From assembly GCF_029589435.1 (NCBI RefSeq), contig NZ_JARRAG010000002.1, positions 2,852,001-2,916,000 of the forward strand: a stretch of DNA of 64,000 bases, read 5' to 3'. The notes under the pieces are model-generated. The model searched no databases. It was not told the DNA's origin and was given only the letters and a program-made list of their open reading frames with translations. Shown one piece after another: positions 26,628-36,066 of the stretch. A program made the position numbers and the translations under genes. This DNA is from Paludisphaera mucosa. Lineage in GTDB: Bacteria; Planctomycetota; Planctomycetia; Isosphaerales; Isosphaeraceae. The first letter of the stretch is position 1; every line of letters starts with the position of its first letter.

Positions 26628-27164
26628 CTAGGGGCTCTTGGGCGCGACTGGAGCCGGCCTCCGGCCGCGCCTTATCCCGTAGACCGCGACCGGAATGTCG
26701 TCGAAAAGCTCGGTCCGCCCTTCCAGCCGCATCCCCAGGCGGCGGGCGACGCGGATCGACGGCAGGTTGTCGCCGTGGATCATGCTGATGACGTGAGGCT
26801 CGCCAATCTGCTCGAACGCCACGTCCAGCGAGGCGCGGGCCGCCTCGGTGGCGTAGCCGCGGCCCCAATAAGCCCGCCGCAAGGTCCAGCCGACTTCCAG
26901 GCCGGGCCAGCCCTCCGGCCGCCAGCAGCCCACTCGGCCGACCATCTCGCCGGTGTCGCGTTCCTCCACGGCCCACATCCCGAAGCCACGCAGCCTCCAG
27001 TGGCCCAGGATCATCGCCATGTTGCGCCAGGCTTCCGAGCGGCCCATGGGGCCCGCCCCGAGGTAACGCATCACCTCGGGGTCGGCGGCCATCTCGGCGT
27101 AGGCGTCCAGGTCGGAATCGCGGAACTGGCGCAGGATCAACCGCTCGGTTTCAAGGGTCTCCAT
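26628..27164 (-). CDS. GNAT family N-acetyltransferase, RimJ/RimL-like
   Basis: A 178-residue acetyltransferase (Acetyltransf_3). ETERLILRQFRDSDLDAYAE begins the fold; the acetyl-CoA pyrophosphate-binding loop is RRAYWGRGYATEAARA (Q/RxxGxG/A), and NLPSIRVARRLGMRLEGR matches the conserved N.AS...EKLGF region. It transfers acetyl from acetyl-CoA to an amino group of a protein N-terminus or small molecule in the cytoplasm; the acceptor is unknown. Transcribed alone. Confidence 0.9.
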   Translation of the reverse strand: METLETERLILRQFRDSDLDAYAEMAADPEVMRYLGAGPMGRSEAWRNMAMILGHWRLRGFGMWAVEERDTGEMVGRVGCWRPEGWPGLEVGWTLRRAYWGRGYATEAARASLDVAFEQIGEPHVISMIHGDNLPSIRVARRLGMRLEGRTELFDDIPVAVYGIRRGRRPAPVAPKSP

Positions 27165-27379
27165 GGCAATCGTCCAAGCCGACCGGCGGTCGTGATCGCG
27201 GATGACGGGGCTCTGGGTCCGGATGCGCCAGTCTAGCAGCGGGACTTCGGCCCGAGAAGCCGCCGAGCACTTGAGCTTGAGGCCCCTCCGGCTTTCGCCG
27301 ATAGTGAGACGGAGGGATTCCGCGCGCAGGGCGCGCCCGAGTCGGCCTCGCTGCTCGTCCAGGGAAAGGGTCCAGGGTC

Positions 27380-28879
27380 ATGAACCGGATTCGCCTACGC
27401 CGCCCGTGCTCGCTCATCCTGCTGACGACCCTCCTCGCCGCCCAGGGGGCCGCCGCCCGCGCGCAGGACTCGTGGGACGCCGTCTTCCTGGCCGGCAACA
27501 AGATCGGTTATATCCATATCTTCATCGAGAAGGTCAGCGAGAAGGGCCGGCCGCTCAACCGGGTCCGGGTCGACACGGTCCTGAGCTTCCGCCGCGGCGA
27601 CGACGTAGTGACCCAGAAGATGATGTATGGCACGATCGAGACGACCGAGGGCGAGGTCCTCCGGCTCGACACGCGCACCCTCACCAGCGACAACGAGATC
27701 CGCGTGTACGGCGACGCCGTCAAGGGCCAGATGAAGCTGATCCTGGAGGGGACCAAGCAGCGCCAGGAGCAGGTCATCCCCTGGGGGCCCGAGGTCCGCG
27801 GCCCCTACGCCGCCGAGCAGACGATGGCGAAGAAGCCCATGGCCGAGGGCGAGAGCCGGACGCTCAAGATGTACATCCCCGACCTCAACCGCATCGTCGA
27901 CGTCGAGCTGAAGGCGGGCGCGAACGCCGACATCGAGCTGGGCGACGGCCTCAAGCGGCCGCTGCGGAAGGTCGAGCAGCTTGCGACGCTCGACGGCAAG
28001 CCTCGCCCCGAGCTGAACGCCGTGCTCTGGGTCGACGCCGCCGGGCAAGTCCTCAAGCAGGACGTCGACCTCCTGGGCGGGATGACGACCTACCGTACCA
28101 CCGAGCAGGGTGCCAAGGCCCCCGGCGGCCGGATCAAGTACGACCAGATCCGCGGCACCATCGTCAAGTCGGGCCGGGAGATCCCCACCCCGTACCAGAC
28201 CCAGTACGTCAAATACCAGGTTACGCTGAAGGACGAGGATCCGGCCAAGGTGATCCCCGCCGACCGCAGGCAGTCGGTCCAGTCGTCCGGCGACGGCAAG
28301 TCGGCGACCCTGGTCATCCAGTCGATGGGTCCCAACGACGGCCAGGCGGCGACTGCGGCCCTCGGCCCCGAGTTCCTCCGCCCCAACGGGATGATCACGA
28401 GCGCCGACAGCCGCGTGAAGCGGCTCGCCGACCGGGCCGTCGAGAAGTCGGTCGACCCCTGGGATCAGGCGGTCCGCATCAACCACTGGGTCTTCCAGAA
28501 CATGCGGAGCAACTTCGAGACGACTTTCGCGCCGGCCAGCGAGGCCGCGCTCAACCTCACCGGCGATTGCACCGAGCACTCGGTGCTGGCCGCCGCAATG
28601 TCGCGCGCCAAGGGCATCCCGTCGCGGGTCGCCGTGGGCCTGATCTACGTCGACAACAAGCAGATGAAGTCCAAGGGCTTCGGCTTCCACATGTGGCACG
28701 AGGTCTACGTCAACAACCGCTGGGTCGCCCTCGACTCCTCGTTCGACCAATCGCAGGTCGACGCCACCCACATCAAGCTGTCGGAATCGAGCCTCGAAGG
28801 GGTCTCGCCGTTCGAGTCGTTCCTGCCCATCCTCCGGGTCCAGGGAAAGGTGACGATCGATCCCCTGGAACTCCGCTGA
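27380..28879 (+). CDS. Secreted transglutaminase-like domain protein
   Basis: A 499-residue exported protein with signal peptide MNRIRLRRPCSLILLTTLLA...AQG. Residues about 30-330 are a beta-rich region typical of planctomycete members (GNKIGYIHIFIEKV...). The C-terminal 150 residues hold the transglutaminase core: LTGDCTEHSVLAAAMSRAKG with the catalytic Cys, FHMWHEVYVNNRW with the His, and ALDSSFD with the Asp. Such proteins act in the periplasm as cysteine peptidases or crosslinking enzymes. The complete triad argues that it is active. The gene is monocistronic, with about 95 bases before the sugar-binding protein gene. Confidence 0.88.
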   Translation: MNRIRLRRPCSLILLTTLLAAQGAAARAQDSWDAVFLAGNKIGYIHIFIEKVSEKGRPLNRVRVDTVLSFRRGDDVVTQKMMYGTIETTEGEVLRLDTRTLTSDNEIRVYGDAVKGQMKLILEGTKQRQEQVIPWGPEVRGPYAAEQTMAKKPMAEGESRTLKMYIPDLNRIVDVELKAGANADIELGDGLKRPLRKVEQLATLDGKPRPELNAVLWVDAAGQVLKQDVDLLGGMTTYRTTEQGAKAPGGRIKYDQIRGTIVKSGREIPTPYQTQYVKYQVTLKDEDPAKVIPADRRQSVQSSGDGKSATLVIQSMGPNDGQAATAALGPEFLRPNGMITSADSRVKRLADRAVEKSVDPWDQAVRINHWVFQNMRSNFETTFAPASEAALNLTGDCTEHSVLAAAMSRAKGIPSRVAVGLIYVDNKQMKSKGFGFHMWHEVYVNNRWVALDSSFDQSQVDATHIKLSESSLEGVSPFESFLPILRVQGKVTIDPLELR

Positions 28880-28975
28880 CGGCGCGTTGACCGACCCGGG
28901 ACCTCGCCGGCACAATGGGGCCTCGTGCGAGCGACAGTCCCCCGTCCGCGACCCGTCGTAACCGGAGCCGAAGCG

Positions 28976-29941
28976 ATGTTGACGACGAAGCGACTGCATC
29001 GGCTGATCCTGTTTTCGTTCCTGCCCTCCCTGCTCTCCGGATGCGGGACGGAGTCGACGCCGACTTCCTCCCGCGGGAAGGCCGGGTCGGGAAAGATCGG
29101 GGCGGTCCTTCCCACCTTCAGTCATCCCTTCTTCCTGGCGATGAAGGACGGGATGGAGGCCAAGGCGAAAGAGCTGGCCCTGGACGTCGACGTCCGCGAC
29201 GGCCAGGACGACGACGCCAAGCAGATCGGCCAGGTCGAGACGCTGCTCAACCTGGGCTGCCGGGCCGTGATCCTCTGCCCCCGCGACGAGGACGCCCTGA
29301 CCCCGGCCGTCGAGGCGGCCAACCGCGCCAACGTGCCAATCCTGGCCGTGAACCGCCGCATCAACGGCGGCGACGTCGTCAGCTATGTCGGGGCCGACGA
29401 CGCCGAGGGGGGCGTCCTCCAGGGCGAGGAGCTGGTGCGGGTGCTCGGCCCTAAGGGGGGCCGGATCATCTACCTGGAAGGGACCGAGGGCTCCAGCCCC
29501 CAGCGCAAGCGGAACGCCGGCCTGACCGCGGTGCTCCAGAAGCATCCCGAGATCGTGATCGCCGACAGCCGGTTCGCCGGCTTCCAGGAGGATAAGGCCA
29601 AGGGGGTCATGACCGACCTCGTCCGCCGTTTCAAGCCCGGAGAGATCCGCGCCGTGGTCGCCCAGTCCGACGAGATGGCCCTCCCCGCCGCCGAGGTCGC
29701 GCAGGCCGAGGGTTGGAAGGACGTCGTCGTCCTGGGCTTCGACGGAAGCAAAGCGGCCTTCGAAGCCGTCCGCGACGGCCGCCTGGAATCCACGGTCCTC
29801 CAGGACCCCCGCGAGCAAGGCGCGAAGGCCGTCGAGGTCATGGCCGCCAAGCTCAAAGGCGAGACCATCGACCGTGAGATCGTCACCCCGCTCCGCCTCA
29901 TCAACAGGGCGAGCGTCGACCAGCATCAGCCCGCATATTGA
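28976..29941 (+). CDS. Sugar ABC transporter substrate-binding lipoprotein (ribose-type)
   Basis: A 321-residue periplasmic-binding protein 4 family member. The start at 28976 gives a lipoprotein signal: MLTTKRLHRLILFSFLPSLL ending in the lipobox SGC. The mature part shows KIGAVLPTFSHPFFLAMKDG, LNLGCRAVILCPRDEDALTP, ILAVNRRINGGDVVSYVGAD and VVVLGFDGSKAAFEAVRDGR, all typical of RbsB-like proteins for pentoses, hexoses or polyols. The matching ATPase and permease genes lie at 34,537-37,014 on the same strand, separated by dapF, an S2P protease and lon. Whether the three work together is inferred. Confidence 0.9.
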   Translation: MLTTKRLHRLILFSFLPSLLSGCGTESTPTSSRGKAGSGKIGAVLPTFSHPFFLAMKDGMEAKAKELALDVDVRDGQDDDAKQIGQVETLLNLGCRAVILCPRDEDALTPAVEAANRANVPILAVNRRINGGDVVSYVGADDAEGGVLQGEELVRVLGPKGGRIIYLEGTEGSSPQRKRNAGLTAVLQKHPEIVIADSRFAGFQEDKAKGVMTDLVRRFKPGEIRAVVAQSDEMALPAAEVAQAEGWKDVVVLGFDGSKAAFEAVRDGRLESTVLQDPREQGAKAVEVMAAKLKGETIDREIVTPLRLINRASVDQHQPAY

Positions 29942-29963
29942 TTGGACGACTCCTAGGCGAAGC

Positions 29964-30803
29964 TCAGGCCCCGCACCACTCGCCGGAGAAGACTTCGGTC
30001 GCCGGACCGGTCATGAGGACGGAGGCCTCGCGGGCGGGCCATTCCAACTCGAGGTCGCCTCCCGGCAGGTGGGCGAGGATCCGGGGGCCCGTCCGGCCGG
30101 TCAGGACGCCGGCCACGCACACGGCGCACGCGCCGGTGCCGCAGGCCAGGGTGACGCCCGAGCCTCGCTCCCAGGTCCGCATCCGGACCTCGTTCGGCGA
30201 AATCACCTGGACGGCGTGGAAATTGACCCTCTTGGGAAACGTCGGATGACGTTCGATCAGGGGGCCGAGAGCTTCGAGCGGGAAGGCCCGGACGTCGTCG
30301 ACGAACAGCACGGCGTGCGGATTCCCCATCGAGACGGCCGTGAGCCGGAGATCCTTGCCGCCGATCTCGATCGGCACGTCGATCGGGGGATCGCCCGGCA
30401 GGGTGGTCGGGATTGCTTTGGAATCGAGGATGGGCGTCCCCATGTCGACTCGTACGAGCTTCGTCCGGCCGGCCTCGATCGTGAGGTCGAGCGTCAGGAC
30501 GCCCCGGCCGGTCTCGATCGTGACGCGAGGCCTCCGCGCCAGGCCATGGTCGTGGACGTACTTGGCGACGCAGCGCACGCCGTTGCCGCACATCTCGCCC
30601 TCGGAGCCGTCGGCGTTGAACATCCTCATACGGGCGTCGGCTTTCGAGCTGGGCATGATCAGGATCAAGCCGTCCGAGCCCACGCCGAAATGACGGTCGC
30701 TGACCGCACGCGCGAGCGATGATGGGTCGGGCGGGGCGGGTTGAGAGAAGGTCTCGACGTAGACGTAGTCGTTGCCGAGTCCGTGCATCTTGGTGAATTT
30801 CAT
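29964..30803 (-). CDS. dapF: Diaminopimelate epimerase
   Basis: A 279-residue cytoplasmic isomerase converting LL- to meso-diaminopimelate for lysine and peptidoglycan synthesis. The N-terminus is [17 protein letters not shown]; the two catalytic cysteines are visible in [14 protein letters not shown] and [14 protein letters not shown], with the substrate loop [16 protein letters not shown] start at the ATG at 30803, which matches the family N-terminus; the frame is open upstream. Length matches E. coli DapF (274). A possible -10 box for this gene (TACAAT on the minus strand, 30886-30891) lies in the divergent intergenic region. Presence of DapF supports meso-DAP peptidoglycan in this planctomycete. 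Confidence 0.96.
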   Translation of the reverse strand: MKFTKMHGLGNDYVYVETFSQPAPPDPSSLARAVSDRHFGVGSDGLILIMPSSKADARMRMFNADGSEGEMCGNGVRCVAKYVHDHGLARRPRVTIETGRGVLTLDLTIEAGRTKLVRVDMGTPILDSKAIPTTLPGDPPIDVPIEIGGKDLRLTAVSMGNPHAVLFVDDVRAFPLEALGPLIERHPTFPKRVNFHAVQVISPNEVRMRTWERGSGVTLACGTGACAVCVAGVLTGRTGPRILAHLPGGDLELEWPAREASVLMTGPATEVFSGEWCGA

Positions 30804-30951
30804 AGGCGGGATGAGGTCGTGAGGGCGGGGCCGGATCTTCGCTGGCGGCCCACCCGTTGGCCGGAGGGGTGGGCGCGACGGTAACATTGTAGGCTCGACC
30901 CCGATCAGGCAACCAGCGCCCGTCCCCGCCTTGGGGAACTGCGAGGATCCG

Positions 30952-31746
30952 ATGAGCACCGCCGCGCCCCCGACGTCTTACGACCTCAACTTCCGGCTGC
31001 TGGGCGTCCCCGTCCGCGTCCACCCCTTCTTCTGGCTCTTCAGCGCCATGCTCGGCCTGAGCGGCAACCAGGACGACCTGAGCCTGGTCGCCCTCTGGGT
31101 CGGCTGCGTCTTCCTCTCGATCCTCGTCCACGAGTTCGGCCACGCCTTGATGGGGAAACGCTTCGGAGGCTCGCCGTCGATCCTCCTCTACAGCCTCGGC
31201 GGCCTTTGCTATTCGGGATCGGAACGGACGCCTTGGCAGCGCCTGGCGGTCATCCTCGCCGGGCCGGGCGCCGGCTTCTTGCTCTTCCTCGCCACTCTCA
31301 TCGCCGCCGGGGTCGTCGATCGCATTTCCCCGGTGGAAAATCTGGCCATGGTGCTCCGGCTGATGGGCCTGCCCCACGACCCCGAGTCCTACTTCGGCGG
31401 CAGATCGAAATTGGGCGACGGTATGCCTGCGCAGGCGTACTTCATGATGGTTCAGATCAACCTATACTGGACGATCATCAACCTGCTGCCGATCTGGCCG
31501 CTCGACGGCGGCCAGGCGACGCAGGTCGTCCTGTCCCAGGTGGATCGTCGTAACGGCGTGCGACGCAGCCACATCATTTCGTTCCTGACGGCGGGGGCGC
31601 TGGCGATCTTCCTGGGTGTGCGGAGCGGCAGCTTGTTCATCACCCTCTTCATGGGCTACTTCGCATACACCAACTTTCAAATCCTGCAATCCATGCATGA
31701 AGCGAAGCGATTCGGCTACCAGCAAGACGACTGGTGGAGAAAGTGA
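30952..31746 (+). CDS. Site-2 protease family (M50) membrane metalloprotease
   Basis: A 264-residue intramembrane protease with about five to six helices. The zinc motif HEFGH lies in [17 protein letters not shown] and the third ligand region is [13 protein letters not shown] (NxxPxxxLDG). The start at 30952 follows a GAGGAT box. This is the short S2P form without PDZ or CBS domains, similar to the rhomboid-distant Rv1733/YwhC-like group. It cleaves membrane-bound regulators or signal fragments; the target is unknown. It lies upstream of lon on the same strand with 194 bases between, and diverges from dapF. Confidence 0.9.
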   Translation: MSTAAPPTSYDLNFRLLGVPVRVHPFFWLFSAMLGLSGNQDDLSLVALWVGCVFLSILVHEFGHALMGKRFGGSPSILLYSLGGLCYSGSERTPWQRLAVILAGPGAGFLLFLATLIAAGVVDRISPVENLAMVLRLMGLPHDPESYFGGRSKLGDGMPAQAYFMMVQINLYWTIINLLPIWPLDGGQATQVVLSQVDRRNGVRRSHIISFLTAGALAIFLGVRSGSLFITLFMGYFAYTNFQILQSMHEAKRFGYQQDDWWRK

Positions 31747-31802
31747 ACGTCTGTGCCAAAATGCATCGCCAGACACTTCGGGATTGATTTCATAAAGCTT
31801 TG

Positions 31803-31830
31803 TTGAATAAACGTTTGCGTTAGATCATAT
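31803..31830 (+). promoter_or_regulatory. Weak candidate promoter upstream of lon
   Basis: The 194-base gap before lon contains an AT-rich patch with TTGAAT at 31803-31808 and TCATAT at 31825-31830, 16 bases apart. The -10 box is poor. No CIRCE dyad or heat-shock sigma consensus was seen. Confidence 0.3.
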
Positions 31831-31940
31831 GGGCGCATAGAGTCCCCCCTTCCTTTTGGGAACGGTATGGACCACAATTCACGAGTCCGCCTCCTGGCCG
31901 ACATAAGCGTCGATCGAGAGCACGAGCAGAACGGGGATTC

Positions 31941-34502
31941 ATGCACTCACGCACGAAGAGAGTCCCTTCGAGGAAACGGTCGGGGACCAGGCAAGAGGCT
32001 TCGACCACGGAGGGGCGCAGCGGGTCGCGACCGGCGACGACCTCGGACGGCATCGAAAACCCTGTGCCATCGCGTCCCAACCGATTGCCTCTTTTGCCCT
32101 TACGTTCGGATCTGGTTTTCCCGCAGACGGTGGTCCCGCTGGTGATCAACCGGCCCAGCGGGATCCGGCTGATGGACGAGGTCCTGGTTGGCGAGCGGCT
32201 GGTCGGATTGGCCAGTCAGCTCCATCCCGAGATCGATGATCCGGGGATGAACGACCTCTTTCCGACGATCTGCGTGGGCACCGTCCTCAAGATGCTCAAG
32301 TTCCCGGACGGTTCCACCCGGATCGTCTGCCAGGGGCAGACGCGCGCCAAGTTGGTGAGGGTCGTCCAAACCGAGCCCTACTTGATCGGCGAGGTCGAGC
32401 CGCTGGAGGAGGTCGAAGAGGAAGGGGTCGAGATCGACGCCCTGGTGCATCATATCAACCGTCTTTTTCAGCGGATGGTGGACCAGAGCCAGCAGATCCC
32501 CGAGGAGTTGCAGGTCGCCGCCATGAACACCCGCGAGCCCGGCCGGCTCGCGGACCTTCTGGCCTCGAGCCTCCCCTTCTCGATCGAAGAACGGCAGATC
32601 ATGCTGGGCGAGATCAACGTCCGGCTCCGCCTGGAGCGGCTCTCGCAGTTCCTCTCGCGTCAGCTCGCGGTGCTGGAGCTGTCGACCAAGATTCAGGAAC
32701 AGGTCGGGTCGGAGCTGTCCAAGGCCCAGCGCGACCACTTCCTACGCCAGCAGTTGAAGGCCATCCAGGAAGAGCTGGGCGAGGGCGACTCCGAGAACCC
32801 CGAGGTCGCCGAGCTTTGGGAGCGGATCAAAACGGCCAACCCCCCCGAGGAGGTCCAGCGCGAGGCCGAACGCGAACTTGAGCGGCTGGTCGCGATGCAC
32901 CCCAGCTCGGCCGAGTACTCGATCGTCCGGACCTATCTCGACTGGCTCGCGCTCCTGCCCTGGGACAAGGCCAGCAAGGATCGCCTCGACCTCCGCCGCG
33001 CCCGCAAGATCCTCGACGCCGACCACTACGACCTGGAGAAGATCAAGGAGCGGATCCTCGAATACCTCGCGGTCCGCAAGCTCAAGCAGGACATGAAGGG
33101 GCCGATCCTTTGCTTCGCCGGGCCGCCGGGGACCGGCAAGACGTCGCTGGGCAAGAGCATCGCCAAGGCCCTCGGCCGCGAGTTCATCCGCGTCAGCCTG
33201 GGAGGCGTGCACGACGAGGCCGAGATCCGGGGCCATCGCCGCACCTACGTCGCCGCCATGCCGGGACGGATTGTGCAGGGCATCCGCAAGGCCGGCACCA
33301 ACAACCCCGTCTTCATGCTCGACGAGGTCGACAAGCTGGGCAACGACTTCCGCGGCGACCCCTCCGCCGCGCTTTTGGAGGTCCTCGACCCCGAGCAGAA
33401 CAGCACCTTCCGGGACCACTACCTCGACGTCGACTTCGACCTGTCGAAGGTGATGTTCATCGCTACGGCCAACGTCCTGGATACGATCCCGTCGCCGCTG
33501 CTCGACCGGATGGAGGTGCTCAACCTCCCCGGCTACAGCGAAGAAGAGAAGACGCTGATCGCCCAGAAGTACATCATCCCCAAGCAGCTCGAGGCCCACG
33601 GCCTGGTCGCCGCGGATCTGGACATCACCGACCACGCGGTCCGCAAGGTCATCGCCGACTACACCCGGGAGGCCGGCCTGCGGAACCTGGAACGCGAGGT
33701 CGCCGCCGTCTGCCGCAAGGTCGCCCGCCGTCGCGCCGAGGGCAAGAAGAAGGCTGTGACGATCGGCCCGGGCCAGGTCGCCGACCTACTTGGGCCCTCG
33801 CGTTACTTCCGCGAGCTGGCCGACCGGACCGGAATTCCGGGAGTGGCCACCGGCCTGGCCTGGACCCCGACCGGGGGCGAGATCCTGTTCATCGAGGCCA
33901 CAGGCATGCCCGGCAAGGGGGGCCTGACCCTTACCGGGCTGCTCGGCGACTCAATGCGCGAGAGCGCGCAAGCGGCGATGAGCTACCTCCGCAGCCACGC
34001 CAAACTGCTGGCGCTGGACATCCCCAAGCTGAGCAAGACCGACGTCCACATCCACGTCCCCGCCGGCGCGGTTCCGAAGGATGGGCCGTCGGCCGGCGTG
34101 GCGATCGCCTCGGCCCTGATCAGCCTCTTCCGCGATCGGCCGATCCGGAAGGAGCTGGCCATGACCGGCGAGGTCACGCTGACCGGCCGAGTGCTGCCCG
34201 TGGGGGGCGTCCGCGACAAGATCCTGGCCGCCCGCCGCGCTGGGATCCGCACGATCCTGCTCCCCCGGCACAACGAGAAGGACCTGGTCGAGCTGCCGGC
34301 CGACGTGAAGGCGGACCTGACTTTCCGGCTCGTCGACACGCTCGACGACGTCTTGCCCAAGCTCTTCGACGACCTACCGGCCAAGGCCCAGCCGGTCAAG
34401 CCGTCGTCGGGCCGCGTCCGCACTGCGGGGCCCAAGAAGTCGGCCGCGTCCGACGAGCCCAAGAGCAAGTTCCCCGGCCAGCACCCGCGTCGACGTCCCT
34501 GA
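31941..34502 (+). CDS. lon: ATP-dependent Lon protease
   Basis: An 853-residue cytoplasmic AAA+ protease that degrades misfolded and regulatory proteins. Order: about 45 residues of Ser/Arg-rich extension, LonN substrate domain (LPLLPLRSDLVFPQTVVPL onward), helical region, AAA+ module with Walker A GPPGTGKT around Lys400 and Walker B VFMLDEVDKLG, and the protease domain with the Ser717-Lys760 dyad (KDGPSAGVAI and VRDKILAARRAG). The C-terminal tail is basic and disordered. The N-terminal extension is absent from E. coli Lon and a start further in cannot be excluded. Followed after 34 bases by the sugar ABC ATPase gene. Confidence 0.96.
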   Translation: MHSRTKRVPSRKRSGTRQEASTTEGRSGSRPATTSDGIENPVPSRPNRLPLLPLRSDLVFPQTVVPLVINRPSGIRLMDEVLVGERLVGLASQLHPEIDDPGMNDLFPTICVGTVLKMLKFPDGSTRIVCQGQTRAKLVRVVQTEPYLIGEVEPLEEVEEEGVEIDALVHHINRLFQRMVDQSQQIPEELQVAAMNTREPGRLADLLASSLPFSIEERQIMLGEINVRLRLERLSQFLSRQLAVLELSTKIQEQVGSELSKAQRDHFLRQQLKAIQEELGEGDSENPEVAELWERIKTANPPEEVQREAERELERLVAMHPSSAEYSIVRTYLDWLALLPWDKASKDRLDLRRARKILDADHYDLEKIKERILEYLAVRKLKQDMKGPILCFAGPPGTGKTSLGKSIAKALGREFIRVSLGGVHDEAEIRGHRRTYVAAMPGRIVQGIRKAGTNNPVFMLDEVDKLGNDFRGDPSAALLEVLDPEQNSTFRDHYLDVDFDLSKVMFIATANVLDTIPSPLLDRMEVLNLPGYSEEEKTLIAQKYIIPKQLEAHGLVAADLDITDHAVRKVIADYTREAGLRNLEREVAAVCRKVARRRAEGKKKAVTIGPGQVADLLGPSRYFRELADRTGIPGVATGLAWTPTGGEILFIEATGMPGKGGLTLTGLLGDSMRESAQAAMSYLRSHAKLLALDIPKLSKTDVHIHVPAGAVPKDGPSAGVAIASALISLFRDRPIRKELAMTGEVTLTGRVLPVGGVRDKILAARRAGIRTILLPRHNEKDLVELPADVKADLTFRLVDTLDDVLPKLFDDLPAKAQPVKPSSGRVRTAGPKKSAASDEPKSKFPGQHPRRRP

Positions 34503-34536
34503 GACTGTCGCGACGTCCCCCGAAACTCGCCGCCGC

Positions 34537-36033
34537 ATGACCCCAGAAAGCCCCCCGCCCCGCCGCGTCGCGCTGAACGGACTGACGCGTTCGTTCGCCG
34601 GCGTGCGCGCGCTCAAGGGGGTCGATCTGGAGCTTCGCGGCGGCGAGATCCACGCCCTCTGCGGCGAGAATGGCGCGGGCAAGAGCACGCTCATCCAGAT
34701 CCTGGGCGGCGTCGTCCGCCCCGACGCGGGCTCGATCGTCGTCGACGGCCGCCCCGTCCGGTTCGCGAACCCCGCCGCCGCGATCGACGAGGGGATCGCG
34801 ATCATCTACCAGGAGTTGAGCCTGGTCGCCGAGTTCACCGTCGCCGAGAACCTCGCGCTGGGGAACGAGCCCCGCTGCGGGCCCTGGATCGATCGCCGGG
34901 CGATGATCCGCGAGGCGCGACGGCGGCTCGACGAGCTGGGCTTCGCGCTCGACCCCCGGGCCCGCGTCGGCTCGCTGACGATCGGCCAGCGTCAACAGGT
35001 CGAGATCGCCAAGGCGCTGGGGCGGGACGTACGGGTGCTGGTACTGGACGAGCCGACCGCCGCGCTCTCGCGGGCCGAATCGGAACGGCTGTTCGACGTC
35101 CTCCGCGACCTCCGACGCCGTGGGATCGCCGTACTCTATGTCTCGCATCACCTGGAGGAAGTCTTCATGATCGCCGACCGGATTACGGTCCTTCGGGACG
35201 GATCTCGCGTCGGCTCGTGGCCTGCGTCGGAGCTGACGCTCGACGAGGTCGTGGCGCACATGGTCGGCGAGGCCGTCGACTTCCGGGAACGGCCGCCCCG
35301 AAAGGCCCTCGGCGAGCCCCGGCTCCGCGTGACCGGGGCCGCGGGGGCGACCCTGAGAGGCCTCGACCTGGCCGTTGCGCCGGGCGAGGTCGTCGGCCTC
35401 ACCGGCCTCGCCGGCTCGGGGCAGGAGGAGCTGGCCGCGATCCTCTTCGGCACCTCGCGACCGACGGCGGGCGAGATCGTCTGGAACGGCCGTCCGTTCC
35501 GCCCCCGCCACCCGGCCGACGCGGCCCGGCAGGGCGTGGCGATGGTCCCCTCCGACCGTCGCGGCCAGGGCCTGATCCCTTCGCAGGGGATTTTGGAGAA
35601 CCTCACGCTCGCCAGCTATCACGAGCTCGCCCGAAGCGGGTGGATACGCCGCCGCCCCCAACGCGAGCTGGCCCAGGCCTGGTGCCGCAAGTTCGAGGTT
35701 GCCTCGGCGGGCCTCACCCAACGCGTGCTGACGCTCTCGGGCGGGAATCAGCAGAAAGTGCTGCTCGCGCGGTGGGCGGCGCGGAACCCGGAGCTGTTCA
35801 TCCTCAACGAGCCGACGCGGGGGATCGACGTGAAGACTCGCGAGGCCATCCACCGCTGGATCGACGAACTGGCCGACTCGGGCCGCTGCATCCTCCTGAT
35901 CACGTCCGACGCCCAGGAGCTGGTCCGGCTCGCCGACCGCTGCGTCGTCCTGAGGGCGGGGAAGGTCGCAAAGATCCTCGAGCCCCCCGCCATCAGCGAG
36001 CATGCGGTCGTGGCCGCCGTGGTCGAGGGCTGA
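34537..36033 (+). CDS. Sugar ABC transporter ATPase, RbsA/MglA-like (two ABC domains)
   Basis: A 498-residue double ATPase of the carbohydrate-uptake CUT2 group. First half: Walker A GENGAGKST, signature TIGQRQQVEIAKAL and Walker B VLVLDEPTAALS. Second half: Walker A degenerated to GLAGSGQEE, signature LSGGNQQKVLLARW and LFILNEPTRGIDV. This asymmetry is normal for CUT2 ATPases. It powers uptake of a monosaccharide with the permease encoded 33 bases downstream and probably the binding lipoprotein at 28,976. Cytoplasmic face of the inner membrane. Transcription may run through from lon, since only 34 bases separate them. Confidence 0.94.
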   Translation: MTPESPPPRRVALNGLTRSFAGVRALKGVDLELRGGEIHALCGENGAGKSTLIQILGGVVRPDAGSIVVDGRPVRFANPAAAIDEGIAIIYQELSLVAEFTVAENLALGNEPRCGPWIDRRAMIREARRRLDELGFALDPRARVGSLTIGQRQQVEIAKALGRDVRVLVLDEPTAALSRAESERLFDVLRDLRRRGIAVLYVSHHLEEVFMIADRITVLRDGSRVGSWPASELTLDEVVAHMVGEAVDFRERPPRKALGEPRLRVTGAAGATLRGLDLAVAPGEVVGLTGLAGSGQEELAAILFGTSRPTAGEIVWNGRPFRPRHPADAARQGVAMVPSDRRGQGLIPSQGILENLTLASYHELARSGWIRRRPQRELAQAWCRKFEVASAGLTQRVLTLSGGNQQKVLLARWAARNPELFILNEPTRGIDVKTREAIHRWIDELADSGRCILLITSDAQELVRLADRCVVLRAGKVAKILEPPAISEHAVVAAVVEG

Positions 36034-36066
36034 GCCGCGCCATCCTTGAGTTCCAGGGAAACCACC

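Noticed and set aside
27395-29926. Open frame of 843 codons antisense to the transglutaminase and sugar-binding genes
   Set aside because: Same reason: antisense shadow of two well supported genes.
31747-31940. Heat-shock control element (CIRCE or sigma-32 box) before lon
   Set aside because: No TTAGCACTC dyad and no CTTGAA/CCCCAT pair found.
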